DNA of 64,000 bases from the NCBI RefSeq assembly GCF_910596095.1, contig NC_056550.1:20580001-20644000 (forward strand). Direction: 5' to 3'. A program made the translations under genes and the position numbers. The notes beneath the pieces were generated by a model. That model had not been told where the DNA came from. It did not search any database and was given only the letters and a program-made list of their open reading frames with translations. Origin of the DNA: Thunnus maccoyii (taxonomy: Eukaryota > Chordata > Actinopteri > Scombriformes > Scombridae). Every line of letters begins with the position of its first letter. The first letter of the stretch is position 1. Below, piece by piece: positions 52,659 to 63,589 of the stretch.

Positions 52659-54138
52659 TACACTGACATGTTTTTCAGTTCTGTATTTTTATTTTTCAGG
52701 ATAACTGATTTTACACAATTCAGCATTTGATTTCATTTTTTTAATAAAATATTTACAATATCTACAACAACAGTTTTACAGTTTCATTGAGTGTCATATT
52801 CTGTTCAAGTTAACTTGATTTCTAATACTTTTTTTTTTGCCAAAAACAAATGTTTTCTACTGTATGTACGTACAGTATTACGATTTGTTCATAAAATATC
52901 TAATGAGAACTATGTGCCTCAACAAAACCATTTCAACACAATCAGTTCGGTGTATTTGAGATGACATCAGTTGGTGACAATTTGTGAGGTAACTTCTAAA
53001 ACATGAGCCCAGATATTTGATTTAGTAGAAAGTCTGATAATATATGGAAAAGTATTTAACATATGATGTCTGATGTGATACACATGATTACACAAATTTA
53101 AAATTGTGATACCTGCAACTATGAAGAACAGCCTTCCTTTATTATGTTAGAGTTGAAAAGCTTAAAATTTTCCAGTAAAATTAAGGAATAAAGGTGTTGA
53201 ATCATTGAATTTATGACTGTGTCATATATAATGGAATCCCATTATATGATTTATTGCACAGGTGAGTATTTCAGTGAATTTATATCATTTATCTTTGGTA
53301 GTAAATCAATAGCTTATAGTGTTATTACTAACATATTATGCCACTAGTGCCAGTATCATTTTATCAATAAATCTCAAATCTCTGCCCTTTGTAGTATCCT
53401 ATACGTTTGAAATAGCTTATGAAATAAAACTGGGAGTCTTAATTTAACCAGAGAAAGCAAATACATTGCATACATGAAAGTAAACACTTTAATAGTAAGA
53501 GAAATAGCACAGTGTCCATAAAAAATATAAAGTATGCTGCTACACATCCTTATAATCTGAAATCTGTATCAAAAACACATCGCTCAAAAGTTATTTAATC
53601 TAAAAACCTTCATGACTGGAAATGTAAAATAATCCTATCCTGTAATAAAGTAAAACCTTCTGTCCCTTTTGTGTCACTTGTTTTTAAACTTAGTGTATAT
53701 AACTTTTTGCAAAGTAAGTTAAAAACATGTAAATTAGGAATAGAGTTATATAATGTCATTCTTCACGTCTGACAAGCTGACAGGTCCCTTGTAAAAATTA
53801 AAGAGCTCAGAGGATTCTCCTTCCTTGATGGCAGTTGTAAAAGTTGATTTGGAAATGGACATTAATTTATGAGCCCACAGTCTCTTCCAGTTACAGGTGA
53901 TAACAGGTTGATGATCAAACCCAAGAAGGTAAAACATTGAGAAGTTGAGAAAGCCACTTATACAGTATTAAAAATCCTCTTACTGAAGGTAATGTATGTT
54001 GCGCAAAAGAAGACTTTGTAGAAGAAGAAAAGTCGTGCATTCTACATTTCTCTTTAGCTCACAGAGCGAGTCATTTTCCAGTTTGTGATCCTCATGAGCG
54101 GCAGTGCTTCTCTCCTGCACCTCGTGTGTATTCAGGTC
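52659..54138 (-). other. snx8: SNX8 3' UTR region and convergent intergenic DNA
   Basis: This AT-rich stretch lies between the NUDT1 poly(A) site and the SNX8 stop codon. On the minus strand AATAAA occurs at about 53250, 53137 and 52688-52693, so the SNX8 3' UTR length is undecided (roughly 0.9-1.45 kb). No other gene is seen. Confidence 0.55.
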
Positions 54139-57100
54139 TTAGAGGGGGGGTTTCAATCCGTTATTACCACCAAAGAGACATCCCAGTTTTGGCTGGAGTT
54201 CGTTCCACACCTTTCCCATCTGGAAAGAAAGTAAAAAAAAAAAAAAAATCAAGTCAGTTCCAAAATGGGAAACCTGGAATAGCTCTTACATGATACGCTG
54301 CATCAAAATAACACTTAGTGGTTTGCAGCTTACAATTTACAGACCATTGAAAAGAGAAACATCTCAGTAAAATCATCTTGAAGTACTTCCTCTCCTCACA
54401 AAGCTGGCATATTGGAATTTGAGTCAAAAAAGACTAAGATCAGACAGATATCTAACAAAAGAAATATATACCGTGTGCTTTATTTGATTTTAAAACTGGT
54501 TAAGGTATATGTGAGATTCACTTGTGAAATGTAAGCCAACTCAAATCCTAGAGGAGAATATTATCCTTTCAACGATACCATCCATCATTATTAGTTCTTT
54601 TGTGGGACTTTAAAAGTCAATTTAAAACTGATTTGACCCTCCTGGAGCTGTACTGTGTCATAGCAGAGAGAAAGGTCTGTAAAAAAAAAAGAAAAAAAAA
54701 AAAAGAGAGAGATTTCCAGACGAACAGTCTCACCTCTCTGTGTCCTTGGACCTGGGAGTTAACAAAAGCTCCCAGAATGTGGGATGTGATTGGAAGGTAG
54801 TTGAAGATAAGCTGTGTTTCTTGATGAAGGCAGAACAGGGAGAAGTAGTTCCGCAGCTCCATGGTCTGAATGGCGTTTTCTTGCTGATAAGAGAATAATA
54901 ATAAAAAAAAATCAAAAGTTTTTTCCTCAAATGATACCAGAAATAAAATGATTAAGTTCTCTGCTCATATTACCTAAACAGGGATATTGCCCAGAAAGAA
55001 TTTAATTATACGTTAAAGTGATATGTATATTTTCTTTGCAAAATTTAGAATTTGCAGACATTACAATATCAGAGGCCAGGCGGAATAACTCTCAAAATGT
55101 TACTCTCTTTTTTTGATAACTTAGCACAGTTAATATTAGTGAATATAATGTGTGTCACATAATTCTACTTTTCCTGCTCATCGACCAATCAAATCTTGGC
55201 AAACACATTTTCGGTGCACATCTCCTTGACTTATTTATTGTTTCTAGTCTTAACCGCGTCCAGTCCTTAAATGCAAACCCCTTAAATCTGACTTTCGGAG
55301 GCTTTTGTTTTAAGAAAATTATTATTTATTGTAATAATTTAAACACCTCATGTACAGGGACCTAACATCTTAAAGTAACCGACTTGTAAACTGTAGTCAA
55401 ACAACTACAAAAGTAGCTCATACTCTCTAGGGGGAACATGATGAAACTGTGACCACAAGCCACACTGACTAAAAGGAACTGCAGTCACAAGATGATTATC
55501 AATAGTGATACAACAGAATACAGTAAGTTAACGAGTGTTGTCGAGCGCAACAACATAAGTGACTCGGTTTCGAAATAGTGTTTGAGATGATGATTCAGCC
55601 CCCTTCAGCGTGAAAGCTCTTATTCAGGAAGTTGTGTTATTATATCCGACCCCCTACACTGAATATTTCAATAGGGCTGATTAATGGGTTTAATCCAGTC
55701 ACATACAGATGGCAGAACACACAAACCAGAAATATACTAGGCCCATTAGCAGTGTTTATTCTCCAAAGAGTCTAAATTCAATTAAACAGAGAAAAATATC
55801 CGATTTCAGTAAATACACTCAAGCGCTAAATGACTTAAAACTGTATATTATCAATCAGGGAGTATCCTGAGAGCCTAAACACGTGGAAACAGAGAGAGAC
55901 TGAAAGAGATTGACCACCTGAACAATTCTTGATTCAAGCTGCTCCACAGATGCCTGCTCTTTGGGCTGCACAGTCGCGCTCATCATCTGCCTCTTCATCA
56001 TACCGTACTTGTGCAGGGCTCTCTGGTGTTCGTGGAGCACGCCCTTCTCATGGCGCTCACAAAGATCCTAGAGGATAACACACACATACAGCTATTCATA
56101 TTTGCCTCAGAATGGAAGTGTAATGTATGCGGTAACTGTAATACATAACAGCCAATGATGAGAATACTGTAGTTTGTATAAATGATGAAATTACCATATA
56201 TATTACAGTTAATAGCCACTTCTGCACTACAGTCGCCTTGTATAACTTCAACAAGCCACTATTATGAACTACATTTCCAAGTCAGAGAAATTGGTGCATA
56301 TCCTGTCATTTGAATTTAGTTACTAATTGGAATTGGTTTAAATACAACACAGCTCCTTATTATGTTTGTCCATCAGTGAAAAGTAGATTGATGTTAATGC
56401 CTTGACGCATAAAAACAAGTTTTGAACAGCTTCCTACAATGAGCGTCGTTGTCCTGTGATGTGAAACGTGCAAACACCAGTACAAAATTACCTGAAATTA
56501 AAGTTCAGTAACCTTTCAATGTGGCCTGATCCCTTCATATGATGATGGAAGTGTAAACAGCACTCGAGTAAAACGAGCACAGCAAAAACCAAAAGCGAAA
56601 CTGACTCACTCTGTACGATTGCAGCAGATCCAGGAAAAGATTCAGTTTTTCCACAACATCATCCTCTTCCCGTCTACCCTGAGGACATTAGCAAAACAAC
56701 ATTTATTTCTCAGTGGCACTTTTGGACAAGCATAGCTGAGCAGGTGGTGGGTATGGAGGACTCAAGGCTATACCTGCTGAGCAGCTTTGTCAGATAGCAC
56801 AGCGAACTCCACAGACAGACTTTTTAGAGACTGACGCAGAGTCCCCCAAGTGCTTTGTGAAGAGGCCAAGGAAGGAAGAGGTGTAGTATCTGAGCCCAGC
56901 ATACTGCAGAAAACAGCGTTATTACAGGGACAGAATGTATATAATATTGTAGCTGCCAAACCTATTTCAAGTTAACAACCACGAAGAAGACATTTACTCT
57001 GCACAGGAGACACAACAACACAGAGGATTTGGAATCTTATTAAGGAAACATTGTTTTTCTCAGTACAGCTCCTCTGGATAAAATAGAAATACTGCGACTT

Positions 57101-58124
57101 TATACCCATAATAATGAAATACCTGAGCTCTCTGCCAAACTGGAGGAGATCAGTTGCATTCTCCTTAGAGCGCTCCGCTATTTTCTCAGCTCTGTCCCGC
57201 AGCTTGTGGAAGCTGTTGTGAATATTTCTGATCAGCTCTCTGCTTGTTGAGAACTGAGCCTGAATATCAGCGGGGAGATATTCCTACAAAACAAATGTTT
57301 CAAATGTAGGTAACTGTTTTGGGGGGGGACAAATGTCAGGATTTTTCAATCGTACAACGGTCTATGTGACAAACCTTCGCCAGGGTTGCGATTCTGTTGG
57401 TCATGAACTCATCGCCGGTTTTCTTGTAAATGTCACGCAGCTTAGTCTGAACATCCTGTTTGGGGAGAGGGGTGAAGAGTGGGTGAGTGGAAAAAGACGC
57501 TGAAGCAACTGGAACAGGATGCGTTTCACTGTCAGTCATCATGGTCATAATGCTTATGACACTGACCAAGCAACTACTTACAGAGCCACTGAAGGTGAGG
57601 AAAGTCTTGACCAGCTCGTCCTCTGAAAAGAAGGGATGCCGTGCCACCAAGTTAATGAATCTGCCGAGAGCACGCCTCCTCCCCTCGATGAACTCACGCT
57701 CAGAGACGGAAGTCAGGACTGTGGACGTATGACAGAGCAAAACATAAACCTCTGACATCATTTTGCTACACTGCAGCTAGTAGTATAACATGAATGAATT
57801 AAGCAGTTTGACCGTTCGATAGAGTCGAGGCTATAAACTATAAGGAGGACAGAATGTTAGAATAAACTAATCATAAATCCATGTTAAAGATCAATTTATT
57901 TGATGTAGTAGCCATTTCAATCGATAGGAAAAAAAATACTGCATTTAAATCTCCTGCTTTGAGAGTCTCGTAGATATTCTGAAATTCCTCCATATATGTA
58001 CACATCAGAGCGGATCTCGAGCTGCACACATCAGTAGGAGAAAATCAGCACAGATGGCAGTGTGTAGGTACCTTTTGGATGCATTTTATACTTGATTAAG
58101 ATCTCTAATTGTCAAGTTGTGTGA

Positions 58125-58201
<77 letters not shown>

Positions 58202-61200
58202 GACATAATCATCATTCCAAAGCTACAATAAGTCATTGTGAACTGAAACAGGCTCATTTGACACTTCACTGGTTTCCTACTTTCTTTCAGGCAATAACTC
58301 TGATGAATGGCAATGACTGAGTTCGAAACAGGAATAACAGTTTGTATTAAAATGGACAGTGATGAATATTTATTCTTTATCAAACCAAAAACCAATCAAC
58401 TACTGTAGCCCCTGGATAGTTACACATTTGCAACTGTCCTTCAGTATAGAGGATAAAACCCAAATGATCCCAACAGATGCTCTGAATTCAATCATAGTTT
58501 CAGAAATAATTAGGAAAAATCCAAGATAAAGGAGGTGCGGAAACAATCATGTCAGAGACTTCAGACACAGTAACATACCTCCCTTTAACATCCTCTTAGG
58601 TGGCAGCGCTGGCACAACTCTGTAGGCAAATCTCTGAAGCAAAACCTCGTGGAAGACATCAAAGTCACTATAGCGTCGATAAACTGATATCTTGTAACGC
58701 TAGAAAACAAAAAGCACAGAAAATAATCATAAAATAGGCAAGTGCATGTATCACTAATTCAGTTTAGAATATGTACATATGAATAGTCTTTTACTCCAAC
58801 CAATTAAATGCACACATAATTGAGAAATGAGAAGTGAGAAGAAAATAACTCTTCCCCTTCTTTAATTTCATCATTTTCAAGGTCATCACATTAAGGTTCT
58901 GACAAATATGAAGAGACTGGAACCACATTCTTGCTGTTGAGGTTATTCAACAGCATCCTTACTGGGTAACCACTTTAATTTCTATGTAGTAGGTTTTATG
59001 GGATGCCTTGCCTGGCTGGTGACCTGGTACTCCACATGTTTGAGGAATAGGCCCTTCTTCTCTGGTATGAGCTCCACTTGGATCGTGTCTCTGGCCAGCA
59101 GTTTGTCCAGTGTCTGGGGCACCGTCAGCACGTCATCCTGAGCCGGCTGCATCCTCAGTGCGCTTAAGTCCCTCGGCTCCCCGAGCTGAGGTTTCGGTAA
59201 CTCTATCGAGCACACAATCACCGCCAACTTCTAATATTTGTTTTTCATGATTAAATCAATATATCTATGATGAAATTAAGCAATTTCTCCACTGTGAGGA
59301 ATGCTGCTGTTAAGAGAGATTACATGTCTCATTGTGTTTGTCTCTGGCTAGCTGTCTGCGCATGTTGTCCATGTGATCTGTTATTCACCCCTTCCTGTAC
59401 ATTCCAAGAAGGTCATGAATTGAATGTAATGTACTGCGACAAATACAGAAAACTTGTTCTTGCACAGATGAGGAAGTGGCATGCAGCTAGCTGCCATACT
59501 GGCCACACCTGAAATAACAGAGAGGGCCTTAAATAATCACAGAAGGTTGGGAATGGATCTAACTCAAGCCAGCATAATGGCTAGCTCTATGAAAACCATA
59601 AAACTCGCCCCTATCATCTTCTCACTCTGGGTCTAGTGGAAGAATGCAACACTTAGACATAGTTAAGACTTCTCTGCTAAAATAAAATGATATAAAAATA
59701 AGTTTAGTTCAATCAAAATGCTCACTTTTCTTCTGTTATGAAAGAAATAATCTCTAAAATTAAATTTTCGTACCACTACATGCTCCCTCTCTTTTACAAT
59801 TATTACAATACTATTACAATAATATATATCTCATTGAACACAATACATGGGTATGTCTGCAGTGGTAAATTGTCAGCAAGAACTTCTAGTAATAATGAAA
59901 CCTTGAGTCTATGTGAGCCAATAAAGTCATATTGTAACACTAGAAGGATAGCTCAGGTTGCCCTTAGACACACTGAAGAATTACCAAGCTACTCATTGAG
60001 CAAAACCTTCACTGCGCTGCTGTCATTATAACACCGTCACCTACCTTGTATGCAGTTCTCCAAGAGTTTGGGGCTTGGTTGCTTTCCTTGCTGAGCGAGA
60101 GCAATCAAAGCGAGCGCTTTATAGAGGGACAACTTGTTCAGGAATCCATCTGTGGACTCAACATGCTCAGCAATCTGAGAAGGACAAAGACGATAATATG
60201 ACCTGAAGGTCGCCATTTTTTTCAGTCCAAGATCTAAATTCAACTGTGGTTTGCATTCCTCTGTGCAAAAAGTGCTCACTAGACACAAAGCCAATGATAT
60301 GCTCAGAGGTCAGGGAAAGGGAAATTCTACTGAATCATGCACTGTTTCAGTAATATTCAACAGACTTTATACCCACAGAGCAATTTCATAACTCCGAGGT
60401 ATTGTGCCATTAGCGTATAACTCAGCATTACTGGGGAAAAAAAATCAGAGAGACTGCCAATTATTCAATCCTCGTGTCTTTAACAGCCAACTACACACAG
60501 CCTCTGCCAACTTCCTGTCAATAAGGCACTACACCTACATACATATATCTTCTTTATCTGTATTGCCTAATATGAATGTACAAAACATAATGTCTTATCA
60601 TAACCAAACAAATACTTGAGCAGAGATGTATTATACTCGGATGTTTAACTGACTAATTTATTATTTTGATTAAAAGCAAAAATTAGATGAAGCCCTTTAA
60701 ATTAATAATACATTATCATCAGTATTTATTTTCTGTTCCTTTTGTGCTCAGTTCACACCACAATAAACTCTATGGATGGGTGGATGGATGGATGGATAGA
60801 TGGGATACACCTCTATTATGTAAATTTAAGGTATAAATTTAAGTTATTTACTGTTATTTATGGTGGGTGCTGCCTCTGTGTCATTAAAAACTACAGTTAT
60901 ATCACAGCCTGCAGCACGGTCATTATTTCTCCCCCACAGCAAAGTGTGAACCCCTCACCTGGCCTAGAACCGCCTTGGAGAGATCGGTCCTTTGGAGCAA
61001 CCTCTGAAAAACTTCAACCTGCACTCTTTCATCTGTCCTACAGCGGACGGCCTCATATACTTCTCTGTAATAGGCAGGAACTGAGCCTAAAAGAGGAACA
61101 ACACCTACATAGCATCACAACCACCCAAGTAAGGAACAATTCATTAGCAGCATACCTCTATTCAATAAAACATATTACCATACCCTATGTCTGTGGTAGT

Positions 61201-61885
61201 CAATGCTGAGTTTCTGGTGACCTTTTATTGGCCTTCTCATTTTATTTACTATCATGTGACTTTCAGTTATATCAGTCACACAAATTATACAGTTTTGCAT
61301 TGGTAGTTTTTAGTATTCAAAAATGAGTAATAGCACCCCCAGGGACATCTTATGGAAAAAAAGACATAGAGGTTCCGTATATTAAAAAACCTTATCAGAC
61401 CTTTACAATCGTATAAGGTTGATAAGATGAAGGTTAGAGATCTCTGGTTATTTCAGTATAGGCCTGCTAAACTGCTCAAGTACTGCAATGCACTACAGAC
61501 AGTTTTAAACGTGGCAGGAAAACAGCATCAAAACTTTCAGAAACCTGTTACACTTCTGACATTATCTCTAATAGTAATATTCACTGTTATCGCTCATCAA
61601 GAAAACGCTAAGAGGTGAAGCAAAGTCGGATAAGTCAGTCGTGGAAGGTGTTGAGATGGAGTAAAGATAAATTCCGATCTTAATGTACCCAAAAGTTCTC
61701 ATTTCTTACTTCTCATCGCGACTTAGGAAGGCAAAAATCGCCACATTTTCAACACGTCAAATACATTTTTTTTGACCGGCTTGACACTGCGACACCGAAG
61801 AAATTAGTAAATGATCTGGCAACATTGTGTTAAGGAGACTAATAAGAAGTTTTCGCACTGTACCTTCATTGATCTCTCCTGCCAT
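54139..61885 (-). CDS. snx8: SNX8: sorting nexin 8 (EH-like, PX and BAR), complete, 13 coding exons
   Basis: Exons (5' to 3'): 61885-61864, 61080-60959, 60174-60045, 59202-59012, 58699-58579, 57718-57582, 57455-57375, 57283-57123, 56903-56774, 56678-56610, 56067-55918, 54883-54734, 54219-54139 (TAA 54139-54141). All phases agree, giving 514 residues. SNX8 is an endosomal phosphoinositide-binding protein that bends membrane and acts in endosome-to-Golgi and tubule-based sorting. Residues about 9-85 resemble an EH domain ('VLGQI', 'DGFLNK', 'LYKALALIALAQQGKQPS'). The PX domain (about 128-241) has 'VYRRYSDF' (162-168), 'ALPPKRM' (186-192) and 'EGRRRAL' (207-213). The BAR domain occupies about 255-514, with 'GSDTTPLPS', 'HQRALHKYGMMKRQMMS' and 'MELRNYFSLFCLHQETQLI'. 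Intron 4 (59011-58700) starts with GC, not GT. Human SNX8 (465 residues) has a different N terminus. Product identity is secure; the ATG rests on similarity to fish SNX8 recalled from memory. Confidence 0.96.
58129..58198 (+). repeat. (GT)35 microsatellite in SNX8 intron 5
   Basis: Seventy uninterrupted bases of GT. On the SNX8 sense strand this reads (AC)n. Confidence 0.98.
60772..60803 (+). repeat. (GGAT)n short tetranucleotide repeat
   Basis: About six imperfect GGAT/AGAT units in SNX8 intron 2. Confidence 0.9.
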
Positions 61886-61922
61886 GGTTCAGACTGTCAT
61901 GTGAGCACAAGAGCACCTCCAT
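61866..61922 (-). other. Upstream ORF overlapping the SNX8 start
   Basis: On the minus strand an ATG at 61922-61920, in good context, opens an 18-codon frame out of phase with SNX8 and ends at TGA 61868-61866, just past the SNX8 ATG. It lies in the predicted exon 61930-61864 (acceptor 'tctgcag'), so it should be present in the mRNA. Confidence 0.55.
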
Positions 61923-62028
61923 GTGATTTCCTGCAGAAAAGAAAAAACAAGTCATTTATTTCTTAAAGTTGAAGTGATCTCTGGGTAAAGTCCAAGTCTT
62001 GAGAAGAGTCATATAAACTGACACTCAC

Positions 62029-62160
62029 ATGCAGTGGCAGTTAAAGAGTGTGTCATAAAGCTCACTACGAAAGTGAACTGAACTGTGAAGAGTTTGCGTT
62101 GTGAAGAGGCGGTGGTGCTTCTGTTTATAACACAGCTCCTGGTGGTCGACCAATCAGCAG
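62029..62160 (-). promoter_or_regulatory. snx8: SNX8 promoter and probable non-coding exon 1
   Basis: On the minus strand, an inverted CCAAT box (62150-62156 region) is followed about 20 bases later by a TATA-like TTATAAA (62130-62124). The start would then fall near 62095. A good donor GTGAGT follows 62029, so non-coding exon 1 is about 62095-62029, spliced to 61930. No transcript evidence is available here. Confidence 0.45.
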
Positions 62161-62906
62161 CAGTCTGGTCTTCCCTAAAAAATCTGGGAAGTAAAAAAAT
62201 ATAGTTTTTGGCGTGTTTATTTCCTAGTTTCACATGTGGAGGTGAAATTGGTTTGATTTTTTCGGCTCCTCATTTTGCATAAATAATGCTGCTTTCAAGT
62301 GCTCCTCCTACATTCCAGTTTCTGTGTTTCTATACTCGTAAATAAAATATTTGCACTATAGGTGTCATACTATTTAAATGAAGAGGCATAGCTTCAGAAT
62401 GGACAAAAAACGGACATTTTAATTCACCTGCTAAATGTTGCTATGCTTGTCACTTTAATGTTAATTTTGCAAATGCAGTCCACAAGCAGGCGCAATATTT
62501 CTAACAGCACTTGAACCTCTCATTAATCCAACACTAGGGCGCCTCTGGGTGGCGCTACTGGGTCATTTTTTATGCCGGTGAGGGCGGTTGTGCTCTGGCC
62601 GGGCCGGGTAGGCTGCCAGCTGGGTGAATGTCGTGAACAGTCGCTGTGTTGGCTCCACTCTGGATGGAGGTGATAGTGTCGGAGGGGGCTTGTCTGAGTT
62701 GTTTCGGTGGAATAAAACTGCAAGAGATGAACTGAGGAATAACAAACTCGACAAACCAGGATGTAACTAACCGCAGACCAGAATGTCAAGTGGAACAAAA
62801 GAGACTTCTTGTTGTTATTCGCCTCCGTGCCCGAGTCTCCGTGGACTGAACTAACCAGCAGCTAAACCGGCTAACGTTAGCTGAGTTAACGCTGGATACA
62901 TTGCGG
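62161..62906 (+). promoter_or_regulatory. ttyh3: CpG-rich region between SNX8 and TTYH3; probable TTYH3 promoter and non-coding exon 1
   Basis: Bases about 62530-62900 are CpG-rich ('gggcgcctctgggtggcgc', 'ccgggccgggtagg') in an AT-rich landscape. A donor-like site GTATGG follows 62906, consistent with the end of a 5' UTR exon that splices to the acceptor 'cttatacag' at 63359. Open frames on the minus strand at 62523-62798 are by-products of GC content. Confidence 0.45.
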
Positions 62907-63359
62907 GTATGGCTTGCTATAAAAACTGTGTTTTAATTGCAATTTAAATGAACCGCGACACTGCTGATTTTAACAGTAAACAATACAACAGGATGTCCTC
63001 TAGCGACAAAACATTGGCTCGAGTTGACAGGTTAACAAGCTAACTAGCTCCCGACTAGCTAAGCTTCAGGTCGCCTTGGTTAACGCTATAGCTACTAGTT
63101 AATGTTAGCAAGATAAAGCAGTAGCTAGCTACGTTTGTCAAGTTTCCTAGCTTTTCTTTCCTCTAGCGGTCTGTGAAACTAACATTATTAAATAGTTATC
63201 TATGTATCAACTGCTTTAAAATTATGAATTGGGTAAATAAAGACATGTGTACGAAATAACATTTAATTAGGTAGTAATATGACTTAACGTGTGCTAGCTT
63301 GGTTTCTTATACTAGTTTAGTAACACTGCTTCTGCTTTTGTTTTTCATCCCTTATACAG
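62907..63359 (+). other. ttyh3: Probable TTYH3 5' UTR intron
   Basis: The sequence lies between the inferred donor at 62906 and the acceptor at 63359. It is rich in 'gctagc' and 'gttaac'-type words, with nothing else seen. Confidence 0.4.
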
Positions 63360-63368
63360 ACACGCTGT

Positions 63369-63428
63369 ATGAAGTGGACTCCCTTGACTGTTTACAGTTT
63401 CAAGCATCCTTTCTTGCTTGTCTGCTAA
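63369..63428 (+). other. Upstream ORF in the TTYH3 leader
   Basis: An ATG at 63369 opens 19 codons and ends at TAA 63426-63428, 35 bases before the TTYH3 ATG, in the same predicted exon. Confidence 0.5.
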
Positions 63429-63463
63429 GTGGATCGCAATTGACATTTATTAACTAACTCGCC

Positions 63464-63589
63464 ATGGCAGCAGTGGTGAGCTACTCTCCACCATGGTGGG
63501 TGAACCTGCTACACAGACTTCCACATTTCAACTTAAAGTTCGAGCAAACAAGCAGTGATTTCCAACCAGAGGACTGGACATATCAACAG
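63464..63589 (+). CDS. ttyh3: TTYH3: tweety family member 3, first coding exon (gene continues off the right edge)
   Basis: ATG at 63464 in strong context (GCCATGG) opens 42 codons that end in phase 0 at a donor GTAAAA. The peptide starts 'MAAVVSYSPPWWVNLLHRLP' and continues with 'HFNLKFEQTSSDFQPED'. This matches the extracellular N terminus of human TTYH3 ('PWWVSLLHRLPHFDL', then 'TSSQFRPED', then 'YQQ') better than TTYH1 or TTYH2. Tweety proteins are multi-pass plasma-membrane proteins linked to Ca2+- or volume-regulated anion conductance, although the channel role is debated. The first transmembrane segment would lie in the next exon, outside the window. The predicted leader exon begins at 63360. 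Confidence 0.88.

Larger units (their letters stand above)
54220..61863 (-). other. snx8: SNX8 introns: contents
   Basis: Twelve coding-region introns of 91 to about 1034 bases (54884-55917 is the longest). Apart from the GT repeat at 58129-58198, short poly-A runs near 54234 and 54680, and a GGAT tetranucleotide run at 60772-60803, I see no repeat, RNA gene or nested gene in them. Confidence 0.7.

Noticed and set aside
58105-58395. Minus-strand frame with a His-Thr run
   Set aside because: It is a translation of the GT microsatellite in an SNX8 intron.
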